Positions 21,295 through 33,089 of a DNA stretch of 41,340 nt are shown here, in pieces. The number at the start of each line of letters is the position of its first letter. Position 1 is the first letter of the stretch. Below the pieces are notes generated by a model that did no database searches, had not been told where the DNA came from, and saw nothing but the letters and a program-made list of their open reading frames with translations. A program made the translations under genes and the position numbers. Origin of the DNA: Hemicentrotus pulcherrimus (Eukaryota > Echinodermata > Echinoidea > Camarodonta > Strongylocentrotidae); NCBI GenBank assembly GCA_003118195.1, contig BEXV01001719.1:1-41340 (forward strand). Reading direction: 5' to 3'.

Positions 21295-24200
21295 TCAAAG
21301 AAACGCTATTTTACAACTCTGTCCAATAATGGACCACACGACTGTAAAAGCAGTGAGATGGTAGAGACTACCTGGTGAACATTAGCGAAGAGTTTGAAGG
21401 GAGCTACACGATTATGCTCAAGTGATTCACCATATATCGGGGGATTCGTTGACAATATGCTGCTGTTGCGTTGAAAGTGAAACATATATCAAAATAGATG
21501 CTAGCAATTTGTGTATGTCCTTCCAACACCGGTACACTTTCACAAACTTCACCAAATCATTAATTTGAAATGACAACACAGTTGTGATAAATGTTTAGAA
21601 CGAAAGGGACTGTATTTCCCCGTAATCATTGTGACCAAATTACTTCCAATTTAAAGGTATCAAAACTATATTCATTGTGACTTGTTTTCATAGGATTTCG
21701 ATGGTAATGTAGGAATTAATAATTAGCGCGTATGCTATCAAAACTGTCATTTAATTCATAACTTTAACGAAAAACAGGAACCATTGTATTTATGTCCTAT
21801 CAATTCTGGACTAAAAAGAGTGACTACACTAACAAAACACTGCAGAACAAAATGAATGTAATAGGAATGGGGAATAAATCCTGTTACTGAATACATTATT
21901 GGCATTAATTCAAGTGCTAGTCGCATGATGACGACAAGTTACTATATACTTGTAAGAAATTTCGATTTTGTGATTTTTACTTTGTAAATTCAAAACAATT
22001 TAGCCCTAGGCTGCCATGTGGATCTTTAGAAATTTTTTTTTGTATTAAAAGCAAACAACCACACCAAAACAAAATACATGTCTTGCATTATTGGAAACTG
22101 ATTCCTTTTGAAATGCCGATTGCGATATTCGGACCCACGCACACCTACCCAAACACAAGCACATGCGCCTTAACTCTACAGACACATGCTTTCACATAAA
22201 GTGCAATACAGCCAAACAGCCAGTACGTCATTTGCATGCCAGGTAAGATTTCATTATCAAAAAGTATAAGCAATGTACGAATATATTATACAACGTTATT
22301 TCCCGAATCTTGCACAAATTTTCTTTTACCTCTTTTTTTTTTATTTTGAGCTGCGATACTTTAACTTTTTTTTAATTTTTTTTTTAGATTATGATTAATA
22401 TTTGAATTGCACTTAAACAGATCGGTTGTTTTGTGTTTGTTGTACAAATAATACATTCTGTTTACATCATTCAATCGTATAAGCATGAGACATCACTTAT
22501 ATTGAACAAAATTGCATAGCAACATGTGAACACAAATAAGCCATGACGTGAACACATGACGTGAACACATGGCTAATAAAGACATGATTACACCTCTTAG
22601 GCCCTGGGGGTGTTTCATGAACTAAAATTAAGCTGTTTCAATCAATTCAATTTTAAGCTAAACTTGATATTTACTAATATATCATGAATGTAAAGGGCTC
22701 AATAAATCAAAGCTTGTAAATCATGCACAAAATGACGTTCCTAGAGGACTGCAAGAGAGGTCCTTCAAAATGAAAAGGTAAGTACATTTCGTTTTTCTTT
22801 ACAAATATTAATTTTGCTGAAAAAAACTCTATCATTATGGAAGAAAAAAGCTTTCCTCTTCTCTTGTGGCAAATATATTTTTCTTTAAAAGGAAGGTTAA
22901 TTTATTGTTCAAGACTGCTAATGCCTTCAAAGTGCATGGTTATGGTTATTGCTCTTATTCATGTTTATGAAATTCCTAGTGCCCTTTTTAGGACCTAACA
23001 TTTATAAGAAGGTAATTTTTGACCCAAAATGTGTGAAATGTTGCGATACGATCATCCCAATTTAGCTCTACTTTCCCCAAAATACGATGACCGTTAATAA
23101 ATCAATTAATACATTGGCAGACTGGTTGAGCGTAATGTAAACAATACCAAAAAGCCAACCCCCAAACCAACGGCTGGTTCAAAATATCTAATATTTGTGG
23201 TGATAAACACAAATTTGGAATGGATATATATATCTATCGATATTTCAGTACTGTTAAAAAAAAATTGCACCTGACATCACTTTTTAAACGGGCTAAAGAC
23301 GAAAGAATTGCACCGGTTCATGAATGTCAGTCCCATTAATTTAGATTTATGTATTTCCAACTGTAAATGTCTACAAAATTTTATTATGCGGTTAAGACAG
23401 GTACGAATTTGTTTATCTAAGTTATTCTTGCAGTTGATAACCATATCGAGACACCACGACTTTAGTAATAGGCATGTTGTTTTGTTACGGATGTTTTTTT
23501 GTGATTATATAGTTGTCGATTTAGGAAATTAAGTTTCGATTATTTCTAGATCTACTTTGAATTCTGCTGGTAAGCAGTACGGTATACATGAAAGATGGGT
23601 TGTATAAACTAGCTTTCGAGTGATTGACATCGTCTTGTATTTTTTTTGGAATTAACAATCAACGGGATCATTGAGTTAATGGAACATTTCTTGTCAGAAA
23701 CTCGGATACTTAATTTCTAGACCCAAGTAAGACTAGGATCTTGAGATTAGATCTAGATGTAACATGTATAGTTTGTATACATTACTGATCTAGGGAGTAG
23801 GTATTGGTAGGTCTAGACCTGTTTTTTACTGCATCTTTTGTAAAGAACCAGTCCTATACCAGTGGTTCTAGACCACTTAATTTGGTTAGATCAACATTTC
23901 ATTATATTAATCTCCATGTTTCATGGGAAATATTCAAATATTCTTAATGGATGTTGTTATTTGTGTTATAATCAATTGTGTGTTTTGGGCCAATGCCCCC
24001 GCCCCCCCCCCCCTCGCCACATATTTTGATCATGACTGGTATCGACTTTATCTGTGACTATTAAACAAAATAAAATAATCATAAATATTTGTCATTGCCA
24101 AATATTCGCCAATAAAATTGAACAGAAATGTTCATTTTACGATACATACATACAAATTGAAATTAGCCGACACTTACTCCTGTAAAGCCGATGAATGATG

Positions 24201-24694
24201 AACACAGTTCTCTTCATCAATGTTCCTATTTGCGTGGGGTATCTGTTTCTTGTACACATGGAATTATTACAAATGTGTATGGGATAACACTTTGAAACAT
24301 TGTATCACCGCATAAGTAAACACACCCTTAAAGGCTAACAAAAAGTGATATTGCTCTAATCCATTTTCGAATCGAAGGAACGTTTTATAGAATCCGCCCA
24401 GGATTAACATGGGTTGATAGGCAACAGAGAGAGTTACATATGTCGACTGGTAGGGCTTGGCGGACAGGCGGTGTGATGTATCGTGGATCGATGTAAAACA
24501 CATCACGATATTAACAACAAGAAACAAAAGGAATTAATCTGTGTCCGTACTCATCCTTTTTTATGTGTGTGTTTTTGTTTTTTTTTTGGTATACGTTTTA
24601 TCGATGTGCAAGTATAAATCAGAAGTAACCGTGTCAACTGCGTTAATATTTGAATAGATGAAATAATATGATTCGCGCTTTAAAAAAGGTAGCT
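21295..24694. other. Intergenic DNA between unit B and remnant D
   Basis: 21540-21740 retains similarity to upstream regions of A and C. Farther on, AT-rich non-coding DNA with T/A homopolymers (22335-22385) and a C-rich run at 23998-24013. Open frames at 23308-23532 and 24267-24527 show no recognised domain. Confidence 0.4.
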
Positions 24695-25025
24695 CAACAC
24701 AAATCGGGTCAAAAGGGAGAAAAAAATGCGCTCAGTTCCTGATGCGATGATAGACATATCGGACGATCTTCCCATCATCATTTCCGAGAGACAACTTTTC
24801 GAGATATATAACTGTCACCGTTTACGACATCAACTTGATGTATGGCAAACGCAGACACATTGTAAGGAAATGTCCACTCTAGTAGAACGGGAGGCCTTGC
24901 ACCTTATGATACACATGTTACGTCATAAGGCCCTCCAGTCGTCATTGTTACGTGTTTATGGTTGAAGTGCCCGTCCGAGTGTACGTCGTCAACCATGAAG
25001 AGTCTCGAGGGCGGAGCTATAAATG
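24695..25025 (-). pseudogene. Unit D remnant: decayed second-Ig exon
   Basis: The minus strand reads APPSRLFMVDDVHSDG, then PYDVTCVS, stop, GARPPVLLEW, VSAFAIHQVDVVNGDS and YISRK. This aligns with Ig2 of A, B and C (Y.I.C..YGARPPA.LEW and FISRK). A TAA stands where the others have Tyr before GARPP. After YISRK the frame shifts and continues N-D-D-G-K, matching N-D-Q-G-K; the F-strand Cys position is altered. No V, membrane or tail exon is recognisable nearby. The open frames on the plus strand here are antisense to this remnant. Confidence 0.62.
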
Positions 25026-25244
25026 TTATACACACGAATGTGTACATGTCGACAGCTGCCTCCAGTTCATTTGTTTTTAATCATACATGTAAACACAATT
25101 CAAATTCCAAGGCCCGTCTTGTATTAATTCAGTTGAACCCGACAATTATTTCCTTGGTTACCCCAAGTTTTGAACAGAAATTTAATCCCAGCTTCGGGTC
25201 TTTATTTAAAAACAATATGAGTACACCCATTTTGATATTCACAG

Positions 25245-25311
25245 CAAGAAAGGGAAGAAGAAAACGGAATGTGTTCTGCAGAGTGTGGAGTAATACCTGT
25301 CCTATAAGCAT
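25245..25311 (-). pseudogene. Unit D possible signal-peptide exon
   Basis: The minus strand reads MLIGQVLLHTLQNTFRFLLP then FLAV and further residues; its nucleotide core TTTTCTTCTTCCCTTTCTTGCTGT resembles the TTCTTCTTTTTCTTGCTGT core of unit A exon 1, and a GTGTAC lies where the donor is expected. Only 220 bp separate it from the Ig2 remnant, too little for the V exon, so that exon appears deleted. The match is short and pyrimidine-rich, so it may be chance. Confidence 0.28.
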
Positions 25312-25339
25312 GTGTGCAGAATTCGTATTGATTTGAATA

Positions 25340-27615
25340 AAGTCACCTGACCGTCGCTGGAACCCGTAAATATGAGGGATATGTTGCGTTTTTATTTCAA
25401 ATTGATATTAATAACAATACCTAAAAACTTACCAATTGCGAAGTGATTATTTGTTTTGTGACAAGGTTAATGAAACTACCCCCTCTAGACCTCTGGTAAT
25501 GTGCATGTATAATGATAGGGATTTTTAGATTCGCACGAAGACAATGGGGATTGCTACGGTCGATGTCCTTTTAATGCACTGGCTTGAATGGAAGTCGCAC
25601 GTATCAGTCCACGCAAATCTAAAAGTCCCTAATTTCCCTTCACCAGACAACGAAACGTAATAATATATTTCCTCGACCTCTACGAAGAACTGACCACGAG
25701 AACAGGAAGTACATAACAATATTTAATACTTGTATTTTATCGATTTATTTCATATAAATATACTTTATGTAAATGTTACATTATAATCATTTAGTTTCAA
25801 AATTTCAATAATCAATACTAATGTTTCTCTTAATACATTATCAAAATATCCTGCACCGACTCTAAAACTGTATATCTGATCTTATATTATTCCCTTTGAT
25901 TTTCTATTTTATATCCAAGTATGCAAACCGAATATTATTATTGTTTTCATTATATATGATTTATGTACTATGTATTGTTAATATCTTGATTCATTTCAAA
26001 CTGTTACAGCATATAATGATAGGTATATGTCTATGGAATTATTTTTACCTTGTAAATTCACTTGCATCACCTTCCAGCTGTATTGTTGAGTTCTCGAGTA
26101 AAACATTATCAAATCAAATACAGACAGTCGGACAACCCGAAAACATAATGCCCCCGGCTCCTTTATAACAGAGAACCCATACACCAGCCCTAACTTAACC
26201 AACATAAACCAAGGATTCGTACTTTGATCATTTCTAGATGTTGATTTGATTTAATTCTGCATGCGTGTAATTACACCGTTCGTCGATATAAATAGTAATA
26301 TAAATACAGTAACAGTGAACCATAAAAAAGCACATATAAATACCATTCGTTATTGTAAAAAAAACATGTATAAATTACAAAAAACAAATTAAGATTGAAA
26401 TCAAAGTACCAAAAGGGTTGAATGAAATCATTTTAAAGAATATGATATTAGTTATCAATCCATATTTCCAGTGTATGTTTTAACATAATAACATATTCAT
26501 TTTCTTTAGCAACGAACACATGTTTACACATATGTGATAGAAAAACAGACAGTTTCCTACATTGAAATATACATATATATACATATATATATATATATAT
26601 GTATATGATTCAACAAACTAGCCTAAAACTTTCACAGATGTGAAATTTCATTGTCTTATTTTCGATGTGCTCTACGTGGCCAAAAGAAAGTGGCATTATA
26701 ATGCGATAAATAGCACAGATAAGGAAAAAGAAGGACAGATAGATAAACAGTGTATTTATTTGTATAAAAAGGTGCATAGTAAAAGGTCATCAGAATTGGC
26801 AATAAAATAGCATAACCCATGGTAAATTAACAAACAATATTTGTTTGTATAATAATGTAACATATGATATGTATTATACATGACAATATTTAATATATAA
26901 CTATATTGATATACATGACTATCAAAGAGCATTTGTTAGTACTTAGATCTCTTGAGTTGGATATTTATTCATTTCAAATGTTCACCTACTTATCAAGTGT
27001 CAAGGACGTTTTCTGAAGGATTCTGGGCCAACTTATGATTGGAACTGTAATAAATTTCGATTAGTAAGCTAATTACGTAAATACATGTACATAAATATAA
27101 ACTAAGAGAGAAAACAATACACATCATGTGAACTGATCAGAATGGAAATTGTTGACATTGATTGTAATGATTAATGTATTTAGTATATACATGTACAAAG
27201 CTTTAAAGAACAATGTCATAAATGAATTCATTTCGTGAAGAAATAAAAATGCCATCGTCATTAATTGACATGATACATTCGGTTGTATCAATAATCACGC
27301 GTTAATAGATCTCGAAGAAATGGACATGATTTTCACTTAAGTTCAGTTATTCAATATATATACATTTGTGAAGTTGCCGAAAAAACGATACAATACATTG
27401 GTCATTAATATTTCGCCTGTATGCAAACCTTTATAATTACCATTAACACACACTAATAATAATTAGTTGGTAAATAGTAATAATAATAATAATTGTTATA
27501 ATAATAATAGCCTAATAGTCAACTCCAAATTCTATTCAACCGAAACAGAAATATGTACATACTAAGTTCACCGAAAAAAAAAAAAAAATTGTCTTCATCT
27601 CTGGTAACTCGTCCG
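25340..27615. other. Intergenic DNA between remnant D and unit C
   Basis: AT-rich, no gene recognised. 26125-26165 (ACCCGAAAACATAATGCCCC) is similar to 37845-37870, a dispersed-repeat phrase. TA microsatellite at 26570-26600 and AAT tract at 27475-27515. Confidence 0.4.
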
Positions 27616-27621
27616 TTTATT
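27616..27621 (-). promoter_or_regulatory. Polyadenylation signal after unit C
   Basis: AATAAA on the minus strand, 42 nt beyond the stop codon of the C tail exon. Position and sequence fit a poly(A) signal for a very short 3' UTR. Confidence 0.4.
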
Positions 27622-27663
27622 TAGATATGACACATGGCTATGAACCAGCATATTTTCTAGGTT

Positions 27664-28515
27664 TTAACACGGGATGGTGGATGACAAAGGCTTTATATCC
27701 ATGTATGCACCAGTCCCATCTGCATCATCATCATCATCAGTTGTCATGGGTACTGTATTGAAATGCTGGGGATCATCAGGTTCATATTGACATTTATTCC
27801 CTGTGTTGGCATTTACTCCTCCTGTCGTGTCTTCACGATCAGCATTCTTCATTCGCTCAAAAGAAGGACTAATCAGGCATTCCGTATCGTCAGATTCAGA
27901 TGGTTTAAAGTCGTGGGAGCAGAACTCGCTTGCCATTTCAGGATTTAACTCCATATATGTGGTTGACACATCATTACACTTTGCTGCGTTGGGCACAGTG
28001 CAGACATACTGAAGGTCATGATTTGTATTCCGTGGTGCCCTGACGTACTCTGTGTTGGTGTACACAGTTTCTGCCCTGCCTACGTGATCATCATTCTTCC
28101 TGGGCTTGGTGTTAGAACCGAAGTAGCCTTTGTTCGGAGGTCCGGATGTTTTGGAGTCATGTAAACAGGAGCCCATTGGCACGTTGGGCTTCATGTCCAT
28201 GTACGTGGTTGTCGTATCATCATCTTCAACGTCGTCACCATCATAATCACCATTATCATCATCTCCTCTCAGTCTTAGTATAGCACTGGCATACGTCGGC
28301 TCATCTGCACTTGCATACACAGGCTCGAGCTCTTTCCTTGTAAATCTGGGACTAGCATATTCATTAATAGAACTGCTCGATGGCTTACAACCGCAGACTG
28401 CAGGCTGGGAATATGGAATTGGTTTCATATCCATGTAGAATCCGTTAGTTGACTTTGGAGACTCGGACTTATGTTCCCCCGTCAATGGAATTTTAGCATA
28501 GACTTCTTGGGATAC
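27664..28515 (-). CDS. Unit C terminal exon: cytoplasmic tail with YMDM (PI3K-type) motifs
   Basis: An 852-nt open exon after acceptor TTATTAAAG, phase 0, encodes 283 residues to TAA at 27664-27666. It contains 15 tyrosines. Four related sites are FYMDMKP, TYMDMKP, TYMELNP and AYMDIKP; the two YMDM sites match the YxxM consensus for PI3K p85 SH2 domains. Others include EVYAKI at the N-terminus, EPVYASA, EPTYASA, VYTNTEY (YxN, Grb2 type) and QYVCTV. Acidic Asp-rich stretches separate the sites. The VYAS/TYAS segment resembles TVYASL in the A tail, suggesting common origin. Signalling partners are inferred from motif knowledge only. Confidence 0.75.
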   Translation of the reverse strand, partial: VSQEVYAKIPLTGEHKSESPKSTNGFYMDMKPIPYSQPAVCGCKPSSSSINEYASPRFTRKELEPVYASADEPTYASAILRLRGDDDNGDYDGDDVEDDDTTTTYMDMKPNVPMGSCLHDSKTSGPPNKGYFGSNTKPRKNDDHVGRAETVYTNTEYVRAPRNTNHDLQYVCTVPNAAKCNDVSTTYMELNPEMASEFCSHDFKPSESDDTECLISPSFERMKNADREDTTGGVNANTGNKCQYEPDDPQHFNTVPMTTDDDDDADGTGAYMDIKPLSSTIPC

Positions 28516-28778
28516 CTTTAATAATAATTGTAATTCAAATCACACAATTACATAATTGCACTTATCATCGAATGGCGATAATGCGAAGAGTAGTTTTAGA
28601 CTGAATACGTGTGTCATCGTAATGTAATGAATAGCAAAGCAAGTATTACAAGAAAGACAATGTTATGTAATGTTGATTATATGAACTATGTACCCTTGCT
28701 ATAGTGTTTACGCGATTGAAGCATTACGTATCTGTAAAAATGGGTCAAAGTTTTAACAGTACAAATATCTGTACCAAC

Positions 28779-28852
28779 CTGTTGGGGTTGTAGTTTGGTC
28801 GTTGACACTGGTGGCACGGTTGTGCTGGTAGTTGACTTTCTCGCTCTCCGCG
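28779..28852 (-). CDS. Unit C Thr-rich linker exon
   Basis: The 74-nt exon (acceptor TGCCCTCAG, donor CCAACAG/GTTGGT) converts phase 1 to phase 0, joining the membrane exon to the tail exon. It encodes A, then RRARKSTTSTTVPPVSTTKL and QPQQ. It adds more basic residues (RRARK) just inside the membrane, then a Ser/Thr/Pro-rich spacer. The frame fits both neighbours exactly, which supports the call. Confidence 0.62.
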
Positions 28853-29028
28853 CTGAGGGCAGAACAAATGAAATGACATGTGACACAAAGAGTTGAAGAC
28901 TGAAGCCTAGAGAAGATACTGTAAAATGGAATAGGAAATATATATAATACGTGTATTTTTTTATTTTTTATTGTTTGTTTGTGTATTGAATGCAGGGGGA
29001 GGGGGCAGCTGCTTTTAATACGACATAC

Positions 29029-29184
29029 CTTTTTTTCTTTTCATACAGCATAACACTCCGTTGAAGTACATTAAACCGAGTGAAATTAGCAGGATGAAAC
29101 CAGCAGAGGCAAAGACACCAAGTGCAATTGTTACGTAGGGTGTCTTTTTTCTTGGAAATGATGGCTCCTTCAGACCTGGAGAGG
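29029..29184 (-). CDS. Unit C transmembrane exon
   Basis: The 156-nt exon is phase 1 at both ends (acceptor CCTACTTAG, donor AAAG/GTATGT). It encodes SPGLKEPSFPRKKTPYV, then a helix including GVFASAGFILLISLGLMYF, then CCMKRKKG with a strong basic stop-transfer stretch and two cysteines at the inner face that could be palmitoylated (inference). Same length and register as unit A's exon, with most residues shared. Confidence 0.8.
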
Positions 29185-29410
29185 CTAAGTAGGACATAAA
29201 TAACAGAATAGTTCTATTCTATCAGATTTTCAAACAATATTGTAGGCAATTACATGTATGTCAATTAAATGTTGTATTTGTATTTGGTTCACAGTCCTTC
29301 ACATGTTGAGTTTGAAATACCATTTTACGAAGCAATGCAATGATAAATCTTGTTTTACTTTTGGCATTACGCAATTCAAAATATTAAACACACTTGCGAA
29401 TGTCATGTAA

Positions 29411-31500
29411 AGGGGCTGTCACTCATCCAAAATTGAGACCTCCCGTCTCTGCAACCTAACAAGGTCATTTTCGCAAGAAAAAAAAAAAGCCGTTTTTTGC
29501 TTGATCACTGCGGACTCCGTCGTGTCTTGAGGGTCGCCCGACGTTCGCAGGGCAGCGAAACCTGCTCCCAAATTCAACGATTTTCCAATGCCGAATTTGA
29601 GGGCACAAAGCGCGTTTTGACTAGGTCACATATACACCGGGCCCCGTACGATTTTCTCTCTTTTTTTGAGATTCCAGGGATTGTACGGGAACATTTTGAT
29701 TTTCATTTCTACGGCATGTGTGGTCAAATATTTGCGGCGCCCGGGAGGTGCCCGGATAAAATTGGTCGAGTGAAAATACAAGGCGCCCGTAAGAGTACCG
29801 GTCGGGTGCCGGCCAATAAGCATATGGGATAAGTCCGATGAACAGGTGCACTCCATGGCTTCCGTTGACCAGAGGGGGACGTCATAGGGCGGGCGCTGGT
29901 TGCCGTGCGGTACATTGAGCTGTGTGTCTTCTGAAATCCGCGCCTTCTTTATTTAAAGCTACTGTGTATATTGACAATTTAAAGATAAAATCGTGAGGGG
30001 GAGTCCGGCACCATCTGAAGACCACACGTGACTTGTACGGCTCCCCAACTGCCCTCAAACGGGTTCCTTTGTAATGGGGTTAAAACATAAATTTGGGNTC
30101 CGGGGGCCATTTGAAATTAATATTGACCTTGCGGTCCCCTCACGGTGGCATCTCAAAATGCACAACGCAGTTTTAAATACAGGAGGTTCAGATGTCACAG
30201 GACACAGAATTCAGTGCACCGCACGGCAACAGGCAGGGCACCTTCCGGAAGCCATGGCTGCACATGGTCATCAGACGTAGCCGGTAAGCTTCCTGGCCGG
30301 TTCCCTAATGCCTAGGTCACATATAACCCAGGTCCCGTACGATTTTCCCTACCCGGCGGCTTGCCGTGGATTTAGAGACCGTACGGGAACCGTCCGATTT
30401 TCATTTAAACGGCATGGTGGTAACATATTCTGCGGCATCACTGAACCAAATATATCCAAAAGTGGACACAAACTTCTAAATTTAACTTGAATTGAAATTG
30501 AATATGAGACAATCTTTACAAGACTGCCAGATCTTTCCTGCGCCAAGTTACTGGTTGAGGAATAAAACAGTGCAATGAACGAAGGCAGTCAGACATGCGC
30601 ACACGCACACACATTCACACACACACACACACACACACACATGCGTGTGCTTATGTATTGTTTTTGTCTGTCTGGCTAATTGGATAATTGAAAAAAAAAA
30701 GTCTTTGTTCAAAACATTATTTTATTCCTGTGAGTCACTGGACAACTTGGCGCAAGTGAGATCTGGCAGTCTTGTAAAGATTTTTAATGTTGAGTCATGC
30801 ATGCAGAGATTCAAATGAAAATGGTAACTAAATGTACTGGAAGGATAAGTCTATCAAGACATAACATGAAACTCATGATTAGATATTCATACTTCAAACA
30901 ATATACATTTTAAAAAGTGGGACATTTTTTCTGACTCACTGTGTAGGTGTCCCCTGGTGCATGTCCTGTATTTAAAACTGCGTTGTACATTTCGGGATGC
31001 CGCCGTGAGGAACCCGCACGGGCAATATTTAAATGGCCCCCGGACGGCAGACGCCTATTGAGGGACCAGTGAGGGCGCCGTATGGTACACGTACGGAACC
31101 CTTGAGCCCCGCAAGGCGCCCGTGAAGATTTTTCATGAGAATTCATCCCCAAAATCGTGAGGGCCCCGTCCGGGCACCGTCCGGAGCCCGCACGGGACCC
31201 GTGAGGTGCCCTACGGGCCCTTTACGGGCTTTCTACGGCCTAACGATCAGATAAAAACGCCGGGAGAATTGGGAGCAGCCACCTCAGCACCACGGCGCCC
31301 GTAAGGCTTAAAAAACTGTCCCGGCGCCAGTAGGAACTTTACGGCAACCGGCCGGACACCGGCAGGAAATTCCCAAAATGTCTGTTTTTACTCGCCGTAC
31401 GGGCGCCGGAGTGTATATGTGAAAGCCCCATAACCGGCACCTTTCATTTCACTCGACAAATTTTCCCCTTGCACCTCCCGGGCGCCGCAGAATAGGTGAC
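29411..31500. mobile_element. Nest of GC-rich inverted-repeat (Harbinger-like) elements in an intron of unit C
   Basis: Boundaries 29411 and 31430 carry inverted ends (AGGGGCTGTCACTC and, inverted, TGGGGCTTTCACAT) next to TAA on both sides (29408-29410, 31431-31433), fitting PIF/Harbinger TWA duplications. Internal ends recur: GGTCACATATACACCGGG at about 29626 and GGTCACATATAACCCAGG at about 30315. Sequence 31431-31495 is the inverse of about 29725-29795 (GCGGCGCCCGGGAGGTGC), so the structure is nested. The interior is rich in CGTACGGG and GGCGCCCG motifs. An N lies at 30099. No transposase was seen. Confidence 0.55.
30512..30782. repeat. Inverted repeat flanking a CA microsatellite
   Basis: Arms of about 55-63 bp: 30512-30567 starts ATCTTTACAAGACTGCCAGA; 30720-30782 is its inverse with small differences. 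Between them is a CA repeat (30600-30645). It is a separate fold-back insertion inside the GC-rich nest. Confidence 0.65.
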
Positions 31501-31899
31501 AACAGTTTATTACAGTTGATGTTATTTGGTATGATTGATTTATATTTTGTGTTTTACATTTCTAAAAACATTACCCACTACAGTCGTTAAGACCACGTGT
31601 GTGTATTTAATTTTTCACTGACGTGTTTCATTCGGATATGATTATTTACGTCTGGGGACGAACCATTAACGTCACCATGCGAAAGACATAACTTAGTTTT
31701 GCCCTTGGCAAAATCAGTGTGTAATTTTATTTGTTAGCGGAATTACATGCGCACGCCGCAACGCCCGTTGTGCATTGTTATTATTTCATCCTCCATTTGA
31801 ATAAACCATCATCGATCAAATCAATTCAAAGATAGAAACGGCGAGGCTGTAGGATAACGAAAGCATTCGTGTTAGTAATTACCTTAGCCTTCAAGATGA

Positions 31900-32060
31900 C
31901 CATATGGTACGAATACTCTCCATGGAGTGCAAATGGTGCACATTGTGCTTGAATGCATCGGATGACCAGTGTAATATTATATGTAAAGCGATAAGAGACG
32001 GTTTTCCGTATTAGGTGCTAAAACCCAGATGGTTATTGTTATTATTATTATAATTATAAC
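31900..32060 (+). repeat. SINE-like element with ATT tail, copy 2
   Basis: Shares with the 9.0-kb copy CTCCATGGAGTGCAAATGGT (diverged), CATCGGATGACCAGTGTAAT and a terminal TTATTATTATTA run. The stretch after the core (GTAAAGCGATAAGAGACGG, then GGTGCTAAAACCCAGATG) is characteristic of the 3' tails of L2/CR1-type elements. It lies in the unit C intron upstream of the membrane exon. Confidence 0.45.
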
Positions 32061-32472
32061 GTGACATTTGCTAAAATATCGTGTATGGCGTCGTGTGTCG
32101 ATTCGTCGTTTGTTTTGTTTGGTGTGCATTTACCTTGACAGTGCAGATACCCTGTTACGCAAAACAACCGACAAGGGTACGTGCATGTCAACTTTCTATG
32201 TATGTGGTGTTATAGTCTTTCCATTTGTTTATTAATGTTATTCATCAGTGTCGAAAATTATGTTCAGTCAAAATCAATTGTGCCGTAAGCCCTTCCTGAA
32301 TCCAGGTTAGCAAACAACGAAAATAGCTGAAGATATCGTTTGGTTTTGGTTGATGAAGAACCGTGAAGGTGCATCTGGGAAAACAGTACTTTAAAATTAA
32401 TTAGTGATAAAGCGTTAACGAAAACTTAAGCACCGCTTCGTGTAGTGGATACAGAGAATTGAGTTTACTTAC

Positions 32473-32487
32473 CTGCGGCATCTCCAT
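32473..32487 (-). CDS. Unit C possible 15-nt micro-exon
   Basis: A 15-nt segment lies between TGATTTCTTTAG and GTAAGTAA and reads in phase 1-1 as DGDAA. The donor (GCAG/GTAAGT) is near consensus. It sits in the intron between Ig2 and the membrane exon, where unit A has its juxtamembrane exon. Splice signals and phase are the only support; chance occurrence in 4 kb is plausible. Confidence 0.22.
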
Positions 32488-33089
32488 CTAAAGAAATCAC
32501 CAAATTTACCGGTAGAAATAATCAATAATAACACAAAACTATTTGTGAAAAACAGTTAATTATTTCAAGAGAGCTAAATTGTTAAAGCACCATGAGGGCT
32601 TATAATAGGCTTAACCATTGATAACTATAATACCTTTGAGTTTACAATATTAAACCATATTATTTTCATCAAGTTTAATTTTTTCTAAGGATTTTACGGC
32701 ATGTTTTGAGACTATATATGAAATTTGCCAAACGAGAAAGAAAACACAATCTGTAGCAAGTAGACTTGAGACTATAACAAACTCGCACCCTAATTTAAGA
32801 TTACATCAATGTTGTAATTTCCAAGGAATATAATATTCTGTAAATGTTAGCGACTCTGACATCATTTTGCTACCCAAACGATCGAATAACTTCCTGATAA
32901 CTGTTTCAGAATTGAATTATGTACCCGAGAAATACGGTTTTGTTATTCCCTCTCCGTTTCCAATATTTTGGCCCAGGCAAGAAATGAACATACGTGCAAA
33001 ATGAACTCACAACGGCAACATATTTTGTTTTAATTGTATATAGTTAGTCCGTGAAAAGCACGGGCATGCACTAAAATAATCATGACTAC

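Noticed and set aside
24267..24527. Minus-strand frame considered as a third Ig exon of unit D
   Set aside because: No Cys-Trp-Cys pattern and no alignment to B Ig3 or Ig4.
24726..25336. Two adjacent plus-strand open frames resembling a small gene
   Set aside because: Antisense to the decayed Ig2 exon of unit D; no start context or motif support.
29497..29915. Overlapping open frames on both strands in GC-rich DNA
   Set aside because: They lie in the nest of inverted-repeat elements, overlap in several frames and show no domain.
30600..30645. CRISPR-like short repeats
   Set aside because: A CA dinucleotide microsatellite within a fold-back; the genome is eukaryotic.
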